Assembly: GCF_000350525.1 (NCBI RefSeq)
Contig: NZ_AOCN01000012.1
Coordinates: forward strand, 82,269 to 146,268
Source of the DNA: Leucobacter salsicius M1-8
GTDB taxonomy: Bacteria; Actinomycetota; Actinomycetes; Actinomycetales; Microbacteriaceae
Length of the DNA: 64,000 nucleotides
Direction: 5' to 3'
Of this stretch, positions 48,665 to 57,654 are shown one piece after another (position 1 is the first letter of the stretch; each line of letters starts with the position of its first letter). The position numbers were made by a program, and so were the translations under genes. Below the pieces are notes generated by a model that saw only the letters and a program-made list of their open reading frames with translations, searched no databases and was not told the origin of the DNA.

Positions 48665-50038
48665 GTGTCAGAACCGGTCAAGAAACTCATTCCACAACTC
48701 AATCTCGCGGGGCTACTCGTCTTTGGTCTCTCGTACATGGCACCGGCGGTGGTCATCGCCACCTTTGGCGTGATCGCAGTCCTCTCGAACGGCGCCACCC
48801 CCATGGCGTACATTTTCGCCACCCTCGCCATGATCCTCACCGCACTGAGCTACGGCAAGCTTGCGCGCAGGTTTCCGGCCTCCGGCTCGGTCTACACCTA
48901 CGCGCGGCGCACGATCGGCAGCAAGATGGGCTTCCTCTCGGGCTGGATCATTCTGCTCGATTACCTCTTTCTGCCCATGGTCGCCTGGCTGATCGTCGGC
49001 CTCTTCTTCTCAGCCCAGTTCCCCATCCTTCCGCCGTGGGCCTGGGGCCTCATCGTGATCGTGTTCTGCACGCTCATGAACGTCGTCGGCCTCAAATTGG
49101 CGGATCGCTTCAACCGCGTCCTGCTCGTCATCACGGCCGCGGGTATTCTCGCCTTGATCGGCTTCGGCATCGCATTTGCGTCGGGAAGCGACGTGCCCGC
49201 GACCGCCGCCATCTGGCCCCCCGGCGCCACGTTCTCAGCGGTAGCCGCAGGCGCGGCCGTCGCAGCCTACTCGTTCCTTGGCTTCGATGCGGTGAGCACC
49301 CTCAGCGAAGAGGTCAAAGACCCGCGCAAGAACGTGCCCCGCGGTATCGTGCTCGTCGTCATTGCCGGCGGCGTGATTTTCGCGGTGACCTCGTTTGTGC
49401 TGCAGTGGGCCCACCCGAGCCTCGAGTTCGAGAGCGTCGACACGGCAGGCTTCGAGATCCTCAACGTCATCGGCGGCCCGGTCTTCGCCGGGCTCGTGAA
49501 CTCCATCGTGCTCATCGGCGGCTTTGCCTCGTGCGTCGCGGTGCAGGCCAGCGGGAGCCGACTGCTCTTCGTGATGGGGCGCGATGGCGTGTTCCCGCGC
49601 CGGGTGTTCGGCTTCCTGCACGACAAGTTCCGCACTCCCGTATTCAACCTGGTGCTGATCGCACTGATCGGCCTCATTGGCCAGTTCCTCACGGTCGGTG
49701 ACGCGACCTCGCTCATCAACTTCGGCGCATTTACAGCCTTCGCGATTGCCAACGTGTGTGTGATCGTGCTCTGGTACAAAAACCGCAACACGATGCCGCT
49801 GCTTAAGCACCTGATCGGCTACATCGTGATTCCCGTCCTGGGATTCGCGGTCGACATCTTCCTGCTGTTCCAGCTGAGCCCGCTCGCACTCACCATCGGC
49901 AGCATCTGGCTCGTCGCAGGCCTCATCTACCTGGCATTCCTTACCAAGGGATTCCGGCGCCCGGCACCCGGCCTCGACGTCGAGGCCGCCGAGGACGAGA
50001 CCGTAACCGGCAGAAACGCCGTGGTGCCCACTACCTAG
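48665..50038 (+). CDS. APC-family permease (PuuP-like)
   Basis: 457 residues, 12 membrane segments. LSYMAPAVVIATFGVI in TM1, GSVYTYARRTIGSKMGFLSGW after TM3, and FLGFDAVSTLSEEVKDPRKNVPRG before TM7 match APC amino acid permeases of the putrescine-importer kind. GTG 48665 has AAGGAG about 11 nt upstream. It diverges from the TetR gene and ends in a strong terminator. Substrate unknown; a polyamine or amino acid is likely. Confidence 0.87.
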   Translation: MSEPVKKLIPQLNLAGLLVFGLSYMAPAVVIATFGVIAVLSNGATPMAYIFATLAMILTALSYGKLARRFPASGSVYTYARRTIGSKMGFLSGWIILLDYLFLPMVAWLIVGLFFSAQFPILPPWAWGLIVIVFCTLMNVVGLKLADRFNRVLLVITAAGILALIGFGIAFASGSDVPATAAIWPPGATFSAVAAGAAVAAYSFLGFDAVSTLSEEVKDPRKNVPRGIVLVVIAGGVIFAVTSFVLQWAHPSLEFESVDTAGFEILNVIGGPVFAGLVNSIVLIGGFASCVAVQASGSRLLFVMGRDGVFPRRVFGFLHDKFRTPVFNLVLIALIGLIGQFLTVGDATSLINFGAFTAFAIANVCVIVLWYKNRNTMPLLKHLIGYIVIPVLGFAVDIFLLFQLSPLALTIGSIWLVAGLIYLAFLTKGFRRPAPGLDVEAAEDETVTGRNAVVPTT

Positions 50039-50060
50039 GGTCAGCACGCGCGACACAACA

Positions 50061-50092
50061 AAAAGCCCCGCACCTTACGGTGCGGGGCTTTT
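50061..50092 (+). terminator. Rho-independent terminator after the APC permease
   Basis: Arms 50061-50074 and 50079-50092 (AAAAGCCCCGCACC / GGTGCGGGGCTTTT), loop TTAC, followed by GTTTTGG. The classic GC stem with T-tract; on the other strand it may also end the tRNA transcript. Confidence 0.92.
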
Positions 50093-50096
50093 GTTT

Positions 50097-50180
50097 TGGT
50101 GGCGGATGCGAGATTCGAACTCACGTAGCTTGCGCGGCTGATTTACAGTCAGCTCCCTTTGGCCGCTCGGGCAATCCGCC
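50097..50180 (-). tRNA. tRNA-Tyr (anticodon GTA)
   Basis: Acceptor stem GGCGGAT/ATCCGCC, D arm GCCCGAGCGGCCAAAGGGAG region, anticodon loop CTGTAAA giving GTA, a long class-II variable arm, and T loop GTTCGAATC. Discriminator A and CCA are encoded (50097-50100). It is transcribed towards the APC terminator. Confidence 0.95.
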
Positions 50181-50273
50181 TGGCCGATTGTGCAAGCACA
50201 ACCAGGAGTAAACGATACCGGCTCTCGCCCCCGAATGGAAATCGGGCACGCGCGGGCGTGGCAAACTTGCTCT

Positions 50274-50756
50274 ATGAGCCCACAGACCAGTCCCACCGCA
50301 CTCCCCGCGGGCCTCACGCTGCGCACCGTTGAACGCTTCGACGAACTCGACGCCCGCACCTTTCACGCGATTGCGAAGCTTCGCCAGGAGGTCTTCGTAC
50401 TCGAGCAAGACTGCGTCTATCTCGACCTCGACGGCCGCGATCTCGAGCCCGGCACGGTGCAAATGTGGGCCGAGGGGGCCGCTGGCGAGATCGCTACCTC
50501 CGTGCGCATCCTCGACGAACACGCCACCGAGCCCGGCCTCCTCAGCATCGGCCGCGTCGTGACCGCCCCCGCCTGGCGCGGGCGGGGCGCTGCCGCGGCG
50601 CTCATGCGCCACGCGATCGCCCGCTGCGGTGACGCTTCGATCCTGATCCACGCGCAGGCACACCTCACCGGGTGGTACGCACGCTTTGGCTTTCAATCCG
50701 TGGGTGACGAATACCTCGAGGACGACATCCCGCACCAGGAAATGCGCATCCGCTAG
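50274..50756 (+). CDS. GNAT-family N-acetyltransferase (ElaA-like)
   Basis: 160 residues. FHAIAKLRQEVFVLEQDCVYLDLDGRD at the N-terminus and SIGRVVTAPAWRGRGAAAALM (the R/QxxGxG/A acetyl-CoA loop) match the ElaA group. Acceptor unknown. Its TAG stop overlaps the TAG stop of the convergent PutA-like gene within the four bases CTAG (50753-50756). Confidence 0.85.
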   Translation: MSPQTSPTALPAGLTLRTVERFDELDARTFHAIAKLRQEVFVLEQDCVYLDLDGRDLEPGTVQMWAEGAAGEIATSVRILDEHATEPGLLSIGRVVTAPAWRGRGAAAALMRHAIARCGDASILIHAQAHLTGWYARFGFQSVGDEYLEDDIPHQEMRIR

Positions 50757-53700
50757 GGCGAATCGAGCCCCCGCACCGGCACCGCGACCCCGTGCCGTTG
50801 CGCGCGCGCCGACACGGCCTGCTCGCGCACGAGCGACAGGATCTCGACGGGCCCCGCCATTGTCACGGGTTCCGCCCACATCACGACCCGGTCGCGCCCG
50901 CCAAACCATTCGGCGGTGCGCGCAGCATCGCCGCCGATCAAGCGCAATCGCGCGGCGGGCACCAGGCCGGTCACCGCGACCCGTTCAAGCCAGTCGTCGT
51001 CGCGCTCGAGCGACACCTCGATGCCGCGCTTTTCGAGGAATCCCGTCAGCGCGGCGGGCAGCACCTCCCCCGTCGACACGGTCACCGCAGCACGCACGAG
51101 GAGCGCGGCCGCCAGCACGCGCGCCAGCTCGACCACGCGCGCCCCCTCCGAGAGCCGCACCTGGGCGGCGACCGGATGGTAGCGCAGCAGATTGCGCTCG
51201 ACGCCCAGCCCCGCAACGTCACGATCCGGAGCAAACGTGGTGCGCCAGGTCAGCGAGTCGGCGAGCGCCGCGCGCCGCAGCTCGTCGAACTCGCCGTACT
51301 CGAGTTCGGGCTGCAGCGTCTCGATGAGCGCCGCGACCTCGGGCGTAAGGCCGCGCAGATGCAGCGTACTACTGGGCGTTCCAGGCCGCGGCTGCCACGC
51401 CCCCAGCGTCACGAGCCGATTGGGGCCCGCGGCGAGGGGCGGCAGACCCATGACGGCGTCGTTCCATCCACCGACCGGCTGGCGCTCAACCCGTACGTCG
51501 GTCGTGGGCCGATTGAGCGCGAGTGTTGCGGCCTCCGCGCGCGCAAGCCACGTCGCAATCTCACCCGCCGCGGTGGCCTGAAGCCCCGCGACTGCCCCGC
51601 TGCCCGGAGCGTTCTGGTGCCGGATCGCCTCACCCAGCGTGCGCACGTGGGTGAGGCCGATCACGGGAAGCCCGCTCGCTTCCACCCAGAATGGCGATTC
51701 TGCTGATACTCCCGTGCGCACGCCGGGGCGCCACAGGCGGCCGTCGGCGCTGAGCCGCTCGGGAGCGAGCACGAGGTGATCCGGATCGGTCAGGGCGTGT
51801 AGCTGAGCGGGAGTGAGGGGTGCCGGCATCGGGCCCACCGTGATCGCGATGGGGCAGGGCTCAGGGCCCTCTCCCCCTGCTGTGGCTTCAGCGGCGCGAG
51901 ACGTGTCGCCGATGCGGAGCCCGCGCACCGCGTCGATCAGGGCCTCCCGAAAGCGGCGAGCGCGCCCCACGCTGCCGACCACGATCACGCTGTTGGCACG
52001 CGACAGCACGGGACCCGTGAACGCTGAAGCGATCACGTCTCTCACTGCGCTGGCGAGTTCCGCGGTGGGCGAAACGATCACGCTACCGCGCGCACGGAAC
52101 CGGCCTTCAACGCGCAGGTCGGGGCGACGGTGGGCGAGCGCGGTGGCCTCCGCCCGATCGCCGAGGACAATGGCGCGATCGACCGCGCTGGCGGCGGCCA
52201 CCTCGGTGAGGTGCTCGGGGTATGTCAGGATCTCGAGGGTGAGGCTGCCCACCGGGAGCCCGGCGGCCTCCCACTCTTCGAGGAGGGCACGCGCCGAGGC
52301 GGCGAGCTGCGCGGGAGCAGCCCAGAGCACGCCACTTCCCGCACCCAGCGCGGCGAGTACCGCCTCGGCCTGAGCGGCCAGGCCTGCCCAGGCATCCCCC
52401 GTCACGAGCGCAAGCGCCTCGGGGGTGAAGGTCGCCCCGCGCACCGCCGCGAGCCCCTCGGCCAGCTGGCCGGTGTAGCGGGCGGCGTCGACGATGCGGC
52501 CGATCTCGGCGTCAATTTCGGGCACGGGGGCTCCGGTGTCGGCCACCAGCGTGCGCAGCAGCCGGTCGCGCGCCGCCACGGCCCCGAGGGCGAGCCTGCG
52601 CAGGTGGATCGCGCGCTGCCCGTGCCCCATGGCCCGCCAGCGAGCTGAGGACGCCAGGGCCTCGGTGGCCGTTCGTGCCGGATCGAGTTCAGCGCGGGAC
52701 AGTGCGATCGTGTCGTGCGCCTCGTTCCCATCGAGGTGGCCGGCCACTCGTACGGCATCGGAATCGTCAGGAGTGGATCCGGCGTGATCGGGGGTGGCTT
52801 CGCGCGCAGCACGGTCGTCGCGTGCGGCGACGTCCTCGCGAGCGAGCGCCACGAGCCTGCGCGCCCAGTCCCTGTTCTCGGTGCGTGAGGCGTCAGTGTC
52901 GGGCTCGTTGGCGAACCCAGACTCCGAGACCACCGGAATCGCTCGCGCGGGCGCCATCTCGGTGAGCCCGATCTCGCCGGTCTCGCCGCGCGTCAGCCCC
53001 AGCACGGCGGCGGTGAGACCGCCCGTGTCGAATCGGGCGGGCTCGTCAGGCGCGCGGTAGAAAAGTGCGCTGTCGAGTTCACTCGGGTCCCACTCGCGGC
53101 TGCGCGATTGGGTGCGGTGCGAGGTCTGCGGGTTACCCGATGCTCGAACTGCCGCTGCACGAAACGCCGCCTCGACCGCCGTCGCTTGAGCAGTTTCAGC
53201 CGGTGCGGCCGGCTCTCCAGATTCATTCGGTCCAGCCGCTGCTTCCGGTTCCGCCGCAACTGCGGCGTCAGCGACCTCAGCCGCCGCGGTGGCCGCTGCA
53301 GCCGCCTCGAGCGCGAGCGGCACCAGCAGATCAATGGCGCCGCCATACTCACGCGGATGGGTGACGGGCAGGCAGACACGCAGCTCGGGCACCGCGCCGA
53401 CGAGACTGCTTGCGAGGCCGGGGGCCACCCCGGCGCGCAGACGCACCGAAAACAGATCGCTCGCGCCCAGCTTCGCGGCGGCCTCGACGGTCGCCGCGAT
53501 CAGCAGCGGGTCCTCCGTGGCGATGACGGGGCGCAGCGCTACCGCTCGCCCCGCGTGCAGAGCAAGCTCAATCAGCCCCAGCAGTTGAGCCGTGACGGCC
53601 TCGTCACCCTCGACCACGGGAACCGGCAACCCCGCCCGCATCGCCTCGCCTCGCTCACGCGCCGCCACTCTCCCGACACCAATCACGGCTTCGACGGGGG

Positions 53701-54553
53701 CGCCGCCGTCGGCGACGCGGCGCATCGCCCACCGGCTGACCTGGCTATAGAACTCGCGGGACTCCGGCAGCTCTGCGAGAAATCCGACGCCCACGCGCAC
53801 CCGGTCCAGCGCTGAATCGGCCAGCGCGAGCTCAAGAATGGCGGGAATCAGTCGCGCCCACCGCACACACGTGGGCTCGAGGAGCACGGTCGTGTGGTGT
53901 TTCTCGGCCGCATCGAGCACGGGGCGCAGCAGCCGCGCCGCATCGACGACGTCGGCGTCGGCGCTCCAATCGCTGCCCCCCGGCACCAAGCGGGCCGGGT
54001 CGACGACAAGATGGGTCACGCTGGGCAACGCTGCAAGCGCCACCAGCCGATCGACCTCACGCGCCACCGATGCGGGCCCCAGCACCGGATCGCCAAGCGG
54101 GCGCACGACGGCGGTGACGCCGGCTTCGGTGATCCGGCGCAGCGCTTCAGTCACTGTTGCCGGACTCTTGGTGGCGAGCACGAGGTGCGACAGCCGGTCT
54201 CGCAGCCACCGCTTCGCCACCGGCATCACGGCCCACGGCAGCCCGAGCGACACTGCACCGCCCGCCCGCAACAGCAGTCGGTCTGGAGTGCGCATCGTCG
54301 CGGGCGCCTCTGGAGCCAGGCGCTTCAACTCGAGCGCGGCCGTGACCGCGTCGTCATCGCTGAGCACGAGCTCGAGCAGGCGGCGCGTGAACTCCGCCAC
54401 CTCGGGCCCCGCAAGGCCACCGGGCTCACCCGACCCGCCTGACCCGCCCGCGAACAGGTCTGAGGCGGGCACGTTCCACTCGGCAGCACGCGTTACCGCG
54501 CGGTCGACGAGCTCGTCCCAGAATGGTTCAGCGGTAATGACGGCAGCTGGCAT
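50753..54553 (-). CDS. PutA-like protein lacking proline dehydrogenase and ALDH active-site residues
   Basis: 1266 residues aligning with bifunctional PutA over the whole length: a PRODH-like half (~residues 1-390), an Ala/Glu-rich linker, then an ALDH-like half (~residues 560-1040) and a C-terminal extension. In the PRODH half the usual LDMEEY becomes VLLEPTCV, RVVKGA becomes VIGVGRVA, GHN becomes ATED, and YLVRRLEE becomes LLVPLALE. In the ALDH half the nucleophile motif GQKCSA is GPVLSR (the Cys is Leu, codon at 52004-52006), AETSGKN is VEGRFRARG, and EFFGPVL is EASGLPV. The ALDH shell GRLWRPGVRTG and RQPVGGW remain. ATG 54553 has TACAGT ending 6 nt upstream (leaderless). Likely a non-catalytic paralogue; a true PutA should lie elsewhere. 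Confidence 0.8.
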   Translation of the reverse strand: MPAAVITAEPFWDELVDRAVTRAAEWNVPASDLFAGGSGGSGEPGGLAGPEVAEFTRRLLELVLSDDDAVTAALELKRLAPEAPATMRTPDRLLLRAGGAVSLGLPWAVMPVAKRWLRDRLSHLVLATKSPATVTEALRRITEAGVTAVVRPLGDPVLGPASVAREVDRLVALAALPSVTHLVVDPARLVPGGSDWSADADVVDAARLLRPVLDAAEKHHTTVLLEPTCVRWARLIPAILELALADSALDRVRVGVGFLAELPESREFYSQVSRWAMRRVADGGAPVEAVIGVGRVAARERGEAMRAGLPVPVVEGDEAVTAQLLGLIELALHAGRAVALRPVIATEDPLLIAATVEAAAKLGASDLFSVRLRAGVAPGLASSLVGAVPELRVCLPVTHPREYGGAIDLLVPLALEAAAAATAAAEVADAAVAAEPEAAAGPNESGEPAAPAETAQATAVEAAFRAAAVRASGNPQTSHRTQSRSREWDPSELDSALFYRAPDEPARFDTGGLTAAVLGLTRGETGEIGLTEMAPARAIPVVSESGFANEPDTDASRTENRDWARRLVALAREDVAARDDRAAREATPDHAGSTPDDSDAVRVAGHLDGNEAHDTIALSRAELDPARTATEALASSARWRAMGHGQRAIHLRRLALGAVAARDRLLRTLVADTGAPVPEIDAEIGRIVDAARYTGQLAEGLAAVRGATFTPEALALVTGDAWAGLAAQAEAVLAALGAGSGVLWAAPAQLAASARALLEEWEAAGLPVGSLTLEILTYPEHLTEVAAASAVDRAIVLGDRAEATALAHRRPDLRVEGRFRARGSVIVSPTAELASAVRDVIASAFTGPVLSRANSVIVVGSVGRARRFREALIDAVRGLRIGDTSRAAEATAGGEGPEPCPIAITVGPMPAPLTPAQLHALTDPDHLVLAPERLSADGRLWRPGVRTGVSAESPFWVEASGLPVIGLTHVRTLGEAIRHQNAPGSGAVAGLQATAAGEIATWLARAEAATLALNRPTTDVRVERQPVGGWNDAVMGLPPLAAGPNRLVTLGAWQPRPGTPSSTLHLRGLTPEVAALIETLQPELEYGEFDELRRAALADSLTWRTTFAPDRDVAGLGVERNLLRYHPVAAQVRLSEGARVVELARVLAAALLVRAAVTVSTGEVLPAALTGFLEKRGIEVSLERDDDWLERVAVTGLVPAARLRLIGGDAARTAEWFGGRDRVVMWAEPVTMAGPVEILSLVREQAVSARAQRHGVAVPVRGLDSP

Positions 54554-54626
54554 GTCTTCACTGTATGGCGCGGCCACCCCAACACCGATGAGGCGCGCGC
54601 CCAAGACACACACCACACAGCAAACG

Positions 54627-54680
54627 CAATGCCTCGCCGTCTGCCGCCCAGGTATCGGGGCGGCAGACGGCGAGACATTG
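54627..54680 (-). terminator. 23-bp stem-loop after the ABC ATPase
   Basis: Arms 54627-54649 and 54658-54680 pair with one mismatch, of which 54633-54649/54658-54674 is a perfect 17-bp core; 8-nt loop. It starts 7 nt after the ATPase stop on the minus strand. Confidence 0.85.
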
Positions 54681-54687
54681 GGAGAAC

Positions 54688-55479
54688 CTACGCGAGCAGC
54701 GCGCGATCGTCGAGCTGAGCGCCCTTGATCTTCGCGAACTCCGCAAGCAGTAGTGGCACAGTGAGCGCCTGCTTCTGTTCGGCCGAAGCCTCGAACACGA
54801 TGCGGCCCTCGTGCATCATGATGAGGCGGTTGCCCAGGCGAATCGCCTGTTCCATGTTGTGCGTCACCATGAGCGTCGTCAGCCCGCCCGTCGATACGAT
54901 GCGGTCGGTCAGCTCCGTCACGAGCGCCGCGCGCTGCGGATCGAGCGCCGCCGTGTGCTCGTCGAGCAGCAGAATACGCGGGTGCGTGAACCCGGCCATC
55001 AGCAGCGACAGCGCCTGGCGCTGACCTCCCGACAGCAAACCGACCTTGGCGGTCAGTCGATTCTCGAGGCCCAGCTCGAGAGTGCGCAGCTCCTCGGCAA
55101 ACCGCTCGCGCAGCGAGCGCGTGAGCGCCGGCCCGAGCCCCCGGCTCTTGCCGCGGCGCACGGCAAGCGCGAGGTTCTGTTCTATCGTCAGCTCGGGCGC
55201 GGTGCCCGCCATCGGATCCTGAAACACACGGCCGATAAACTTCGCGCGCTGATGCTCACTGAGCTTGTTGACGCGGGTGCCGTCGATCTCAATCGTGCCC
55301 GAGTCCACGCCGTAGCGACCCGAAATCGCGTTCAGCAGCGTCGACTTGCCCGCACCATTCGAACCGATGACGGTAACGAAGTCCTTCTCGTCAAGCTTGA
55401 GATTGAGGCCCGCGAGCGCGCGGCGCTCGTTGATCGTGCCCGGGAAGAACGTCTTCTCAATGTGGTCAATGTTGAGCAT
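54688..55479 (-). CDS. ABC transporter ATP-binding protein of a PF04392-type importer
   Basis: 263 residues. Walker A GSNGAGKST, signature LLSGGQRQALSLLMA, Walker B ILLLDEHTAALDP with the DEH variant typical of this group, and VTHNMEQA. ATG 55479 has GAGAGG 8 nt upstream. It follows the permease by 4 nt and completes a three-gene importer with 55484 and 56626. Related systems take up tryptophan/tyrosine or nucleoside-like compounds; the substrate cannot be read here. Confidence 0.9.
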   Translation of the reverse strand: MLNIDHIEKTFFPGTINERRALAGLNLKLDEKDFVTVIGSNGAGKSTLLNAISGRYGVDSGTIEIDGTRVNKLSEHQRAKFIGRVFQDPMAGTAPELTIEQNLALAVRRGKSRGLGPALTRSLRERFAEELRTLELGLENRLTAKVGLLSGGQRQALSLLMAGFTHPRILLLDEHTAALDPQRAALVTELTDRIVSTGGLTTLMVTHNMEQAIRLGNRLIMMHEGRIVFEASAEQKQALTVPLLLAEFAKIKGAQLDDRALLA

Positions 55480-55483
55480 GCGT

Positions 55484-56503
55484 CTACCTCTCGCTCGGGC
55501 CGTTGGGGGAAGCGTCACTCGCGGTCGCAGCTACTGCGGCCGCGAGTGCCGGATCCGGAGCCGCCTGCCCAGCAGCGGCCGTGCCGTTCTCGAACACGAC
55601 GCTCCCGCCGCGCCTACCGAGCTTCGGCACCTTGCGCAGGAAGCCCCAGCGCGGCAGCAGCAGCGCGGCCACCACGAGCAGCGCGGTGACAAGCTTCATG
55701 TCGTTGGGGTCGAGTCCGCCACGCAGGGCAAAGAAGATAATGAGGCGGTAGAGCACCGCGCCGAGCACGACCGCGAGGGTCGCGACCCAGATGAATCGCT
55801 GGCCGAAGATGGCCTGGCCGAGGATCACGGAGGCGAGGCCGACGAGGATCAGGCCGACGCCCATGCTGATGTCGGCGAAGCCCTGGTACTGAGCGACAAG
55901 CGCGCCACAAGCTGCCACGAGTCCGTTGGAAATCGAGAGCGTGAGGATCTTGGTGCCGTCGGTGTTGACACCGAAGCTGCGGATCATGGGGCCGTTGTCG
56001 CCCGTGGCCTGGATGGCGAGGCCCAAGTTCGTCGACAGGAACCAGTCGACCAGGAGCTTGAGCAGGATCACGCCGACGGCGATGATGCCGATGCCGGCCC
56101 AGGTGTTGAGCAGCCCGGCCTCGCGCAGCGGCGTGAATACGGTTTCGGCGCGCAAGAGCGGCAGGTTGGCGGCGACCGCGGAGTTTTCCTTGACGGTGCC
56201 CATGATGCGCAGGTTGATGGACCACAGCGCGATCATCGTGAGGATACCGGCGAGCAGGCCGTCGATCTTGCCCTTGGTGTGCAGCAGGCCGGTGACCGCG
56301 CCAGCGATCAGCCCGACCACGGCGCCCGCGATCGTTGCGAGCACGGGGCTCTGCCCTGCGGTAATGAGCGCCGCGGCGGTGGCGGCGCCCGACGTAAAGC
56401 TACCGTCGACCGTCAGGTCTGGGAAGTTGAGCACCCTGAAGGTGAGATAGACGCCGAGCGCCATCACCCCGTAGATGAGGCCAAGTTCGAGCGCACCGAT
56501 CAT
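55484..56503 (-). CDS. ABC transporter permease (TrpY-like, BPD_transp_2)
   Basis: 339 residues, about eight membrane segments. GLIYGVMALGVYLTFRVLNFPDLTVDGSF at the start and GLAIQATGDNGPMIRSFGVN in the middle match the permease of the ABC_sub_bind/TrpXYZ systems. A polar Ala-rich C-terminal tail of ~40 residues follows the last helix. It lies 122 nt after the binding-protein gene, with a stem-loop between. Confidence 0.88.
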   Translation of the reverse strand: MIGALELGLIYGVMALGVYLTFRVLNFPDLTVDGSFTSGAATAAALITAGQSPVLATIAGAVVGLIAGAVTGLLHTKGKIDGLLAGILTMIALWSINLRIMGTVKENSAVAANLPLLRAETVFTPLREAGLLNTWAGIGIIAVGVILLKLLVDWFLSTNLGLAIQATGDNGPMIRSFGVNTDGTKILTLSISNGLVAACGALVAQYQGFADISMGVGLILVGLASVILGQAIFGQRFIWVATLAVVLGAVLYRLIIFFALRGGLDPNDMKLVTALLVVAALLLPRWGFLRKVPKLGRRGGSVVFENGTAAAGQAAPDPALAAAVAATASDASPNGPSER

Positions 56504-56535
56504 GCGTTATCTGTTCCTTCAGACTAAAAATGGGG

Positions 56536-56567
56536 CGAGTGCCAGACGCCTGCGCGCCTGGCACTCG
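56536..56567 (-). terminator. Intercistronic stem-loop between binding protein and permease
   Basis: Arms 56536-56545 and 56558-56567 (CGAGTGCCAG / CTGGCACTCG), 12-nt loop, perfect. It is 58 nt after the binding-protein stop and 33 nt before the permease start. Such loops usually stabilise or partly terminate, so that more binding protein than permease is made. Confidence 0.6.
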
Positions 56568-56625
56568 ACATACATGCACTCTACCGGGTGCATGCGGGTG
56601 GTGAGTTCCCGAAGAGAATCTCGGA

Positions 56626-57654
56626 TTAGCCCTTGACGACCGTCGCCTGGTCGAGGATCTCCTGGGGGATCTCAACGCCCATGCGCTTGGCTGCTTCGAC
56701 GTTGACGACGTAGCTGAGCTCGCTGGGCGTCTCAACCGGGGTCATTGCGGGGTCTGCACCCTCGAGGATCCGGATCGCCATCTCGCCGGTCTGCTTACCG
56801 AGCTTGGTGTAGTCGATGCCGTAGGTGGCTACTGCGCCGCCCTCAACGGTGCCGGGCTCGGCACCGATCACGGGGATCTGTGCCTTCTCAGCGACCTGCA
56901 CGAGCGAGGCGATGCCCGAAACCACCATGTTGTCGGTGGGGACGTAGATTGCGTCGACATCGCCGAGCGCCTCCGTGGCCTGGGCAATGTCGTTGGCCGT
57001 GGTGACGGTCTTCGTGACGATCTCGAGGCCGAGCTCCTTGGCGACCTCCTCGGCTGCCTTCACCTGCACCTCAGAGTTCACCTCGCCCGAGGCGTAGACG
57101 ATGCCGACGGTCTTGGCGTCGGGGTTGATCTCCTTGATGAGCTCGAGCTGCGTCTTCAGCGCGTCAGCGGGAACCGCGTCGACCGTACCCGTAACGTTGG
57201 CGCCGGGCTTTTCGTTTGAGTCAACGAGTTCGGCAGAAACCGCGTCGGTGACCGCGGTGAACAGTACCGGCTTGTCGGCAATGGCCTGCGCAGCGGCCTG
57301 CGCAGCGGGCGTTGCAATGGCGAGCACCAGGTCGTCGTCCGAGGTGGCGAAGCTCTGGGCGATCGTGACGGCAGTCGACTGCTCACCGTTGGCGTTCTGC
57401 AGATCAAAGATCACGGTCTCACCATCGACATAGCCAGCGTCGATAAACGCCTGCTTGAAGCCCTCGGCAGCGGCATCCAGCGCGGGGTGCTGCACGAACT
57501 GACTGATGCCAATGTTGACCGTCTCGACGGTCTCGGCACCCGCGTTGCCCTTGTCGTCGGCGGGGGCCGACGAGCACGAAGTCAGAGTGAGGGTTACTGC
57601 CGCTGCGATGCCGACGAGGGAGAGCGCGCGGCGGCGGAACGAGGTCTGGCGCAT
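56626..57654 (-). CDS. ABC transporter substrate-binding lipoprotein (PF04392)
   Basis: 342 residues. Basic RRR, a hydrophobic core and lipobox LTSC near residue 27 give a lipoprotein signal. VNIGISQFVQHPALDAAAEGFKQ is the family start, with later VGIVYASGEVNSEVQV and VYVPTDN-like IYVPTDN. It captures the ligand outside the membrane for the permease at 55484. AAGGA lies 11 nt before ATG 57654. Confidence 0.9.
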   Translation of the reverse strand: MRQTSFRRRALSLVGIAAAVTLTLTSCSSAPADDKGNAGAETVETVNIGISQFVQHPALDAAAEGFKQAFIDAGYVDGETVIFDLQNANGEQSTAVTIAQSFATSDDDLVLAIATPAAQAAAQAIADKPVLFTAVTDAVSAELVDSNEKPGANVTGTVDAVPADALKTQLELIKEINPDAKTVGIVYASGEVNSEVQVKAAEEVAKELGLEIVTKTVTTANDIAQATEALGDVDAIYVPTDNMVVSGIASLVQVAEKAQIPVIGAEPGTVEGGAVATYGIDYTKLGKQTGEMAIRILEGADPAMTPVETPSELSYVVNVEAAKRMGVEIPQEILDQATVVKG

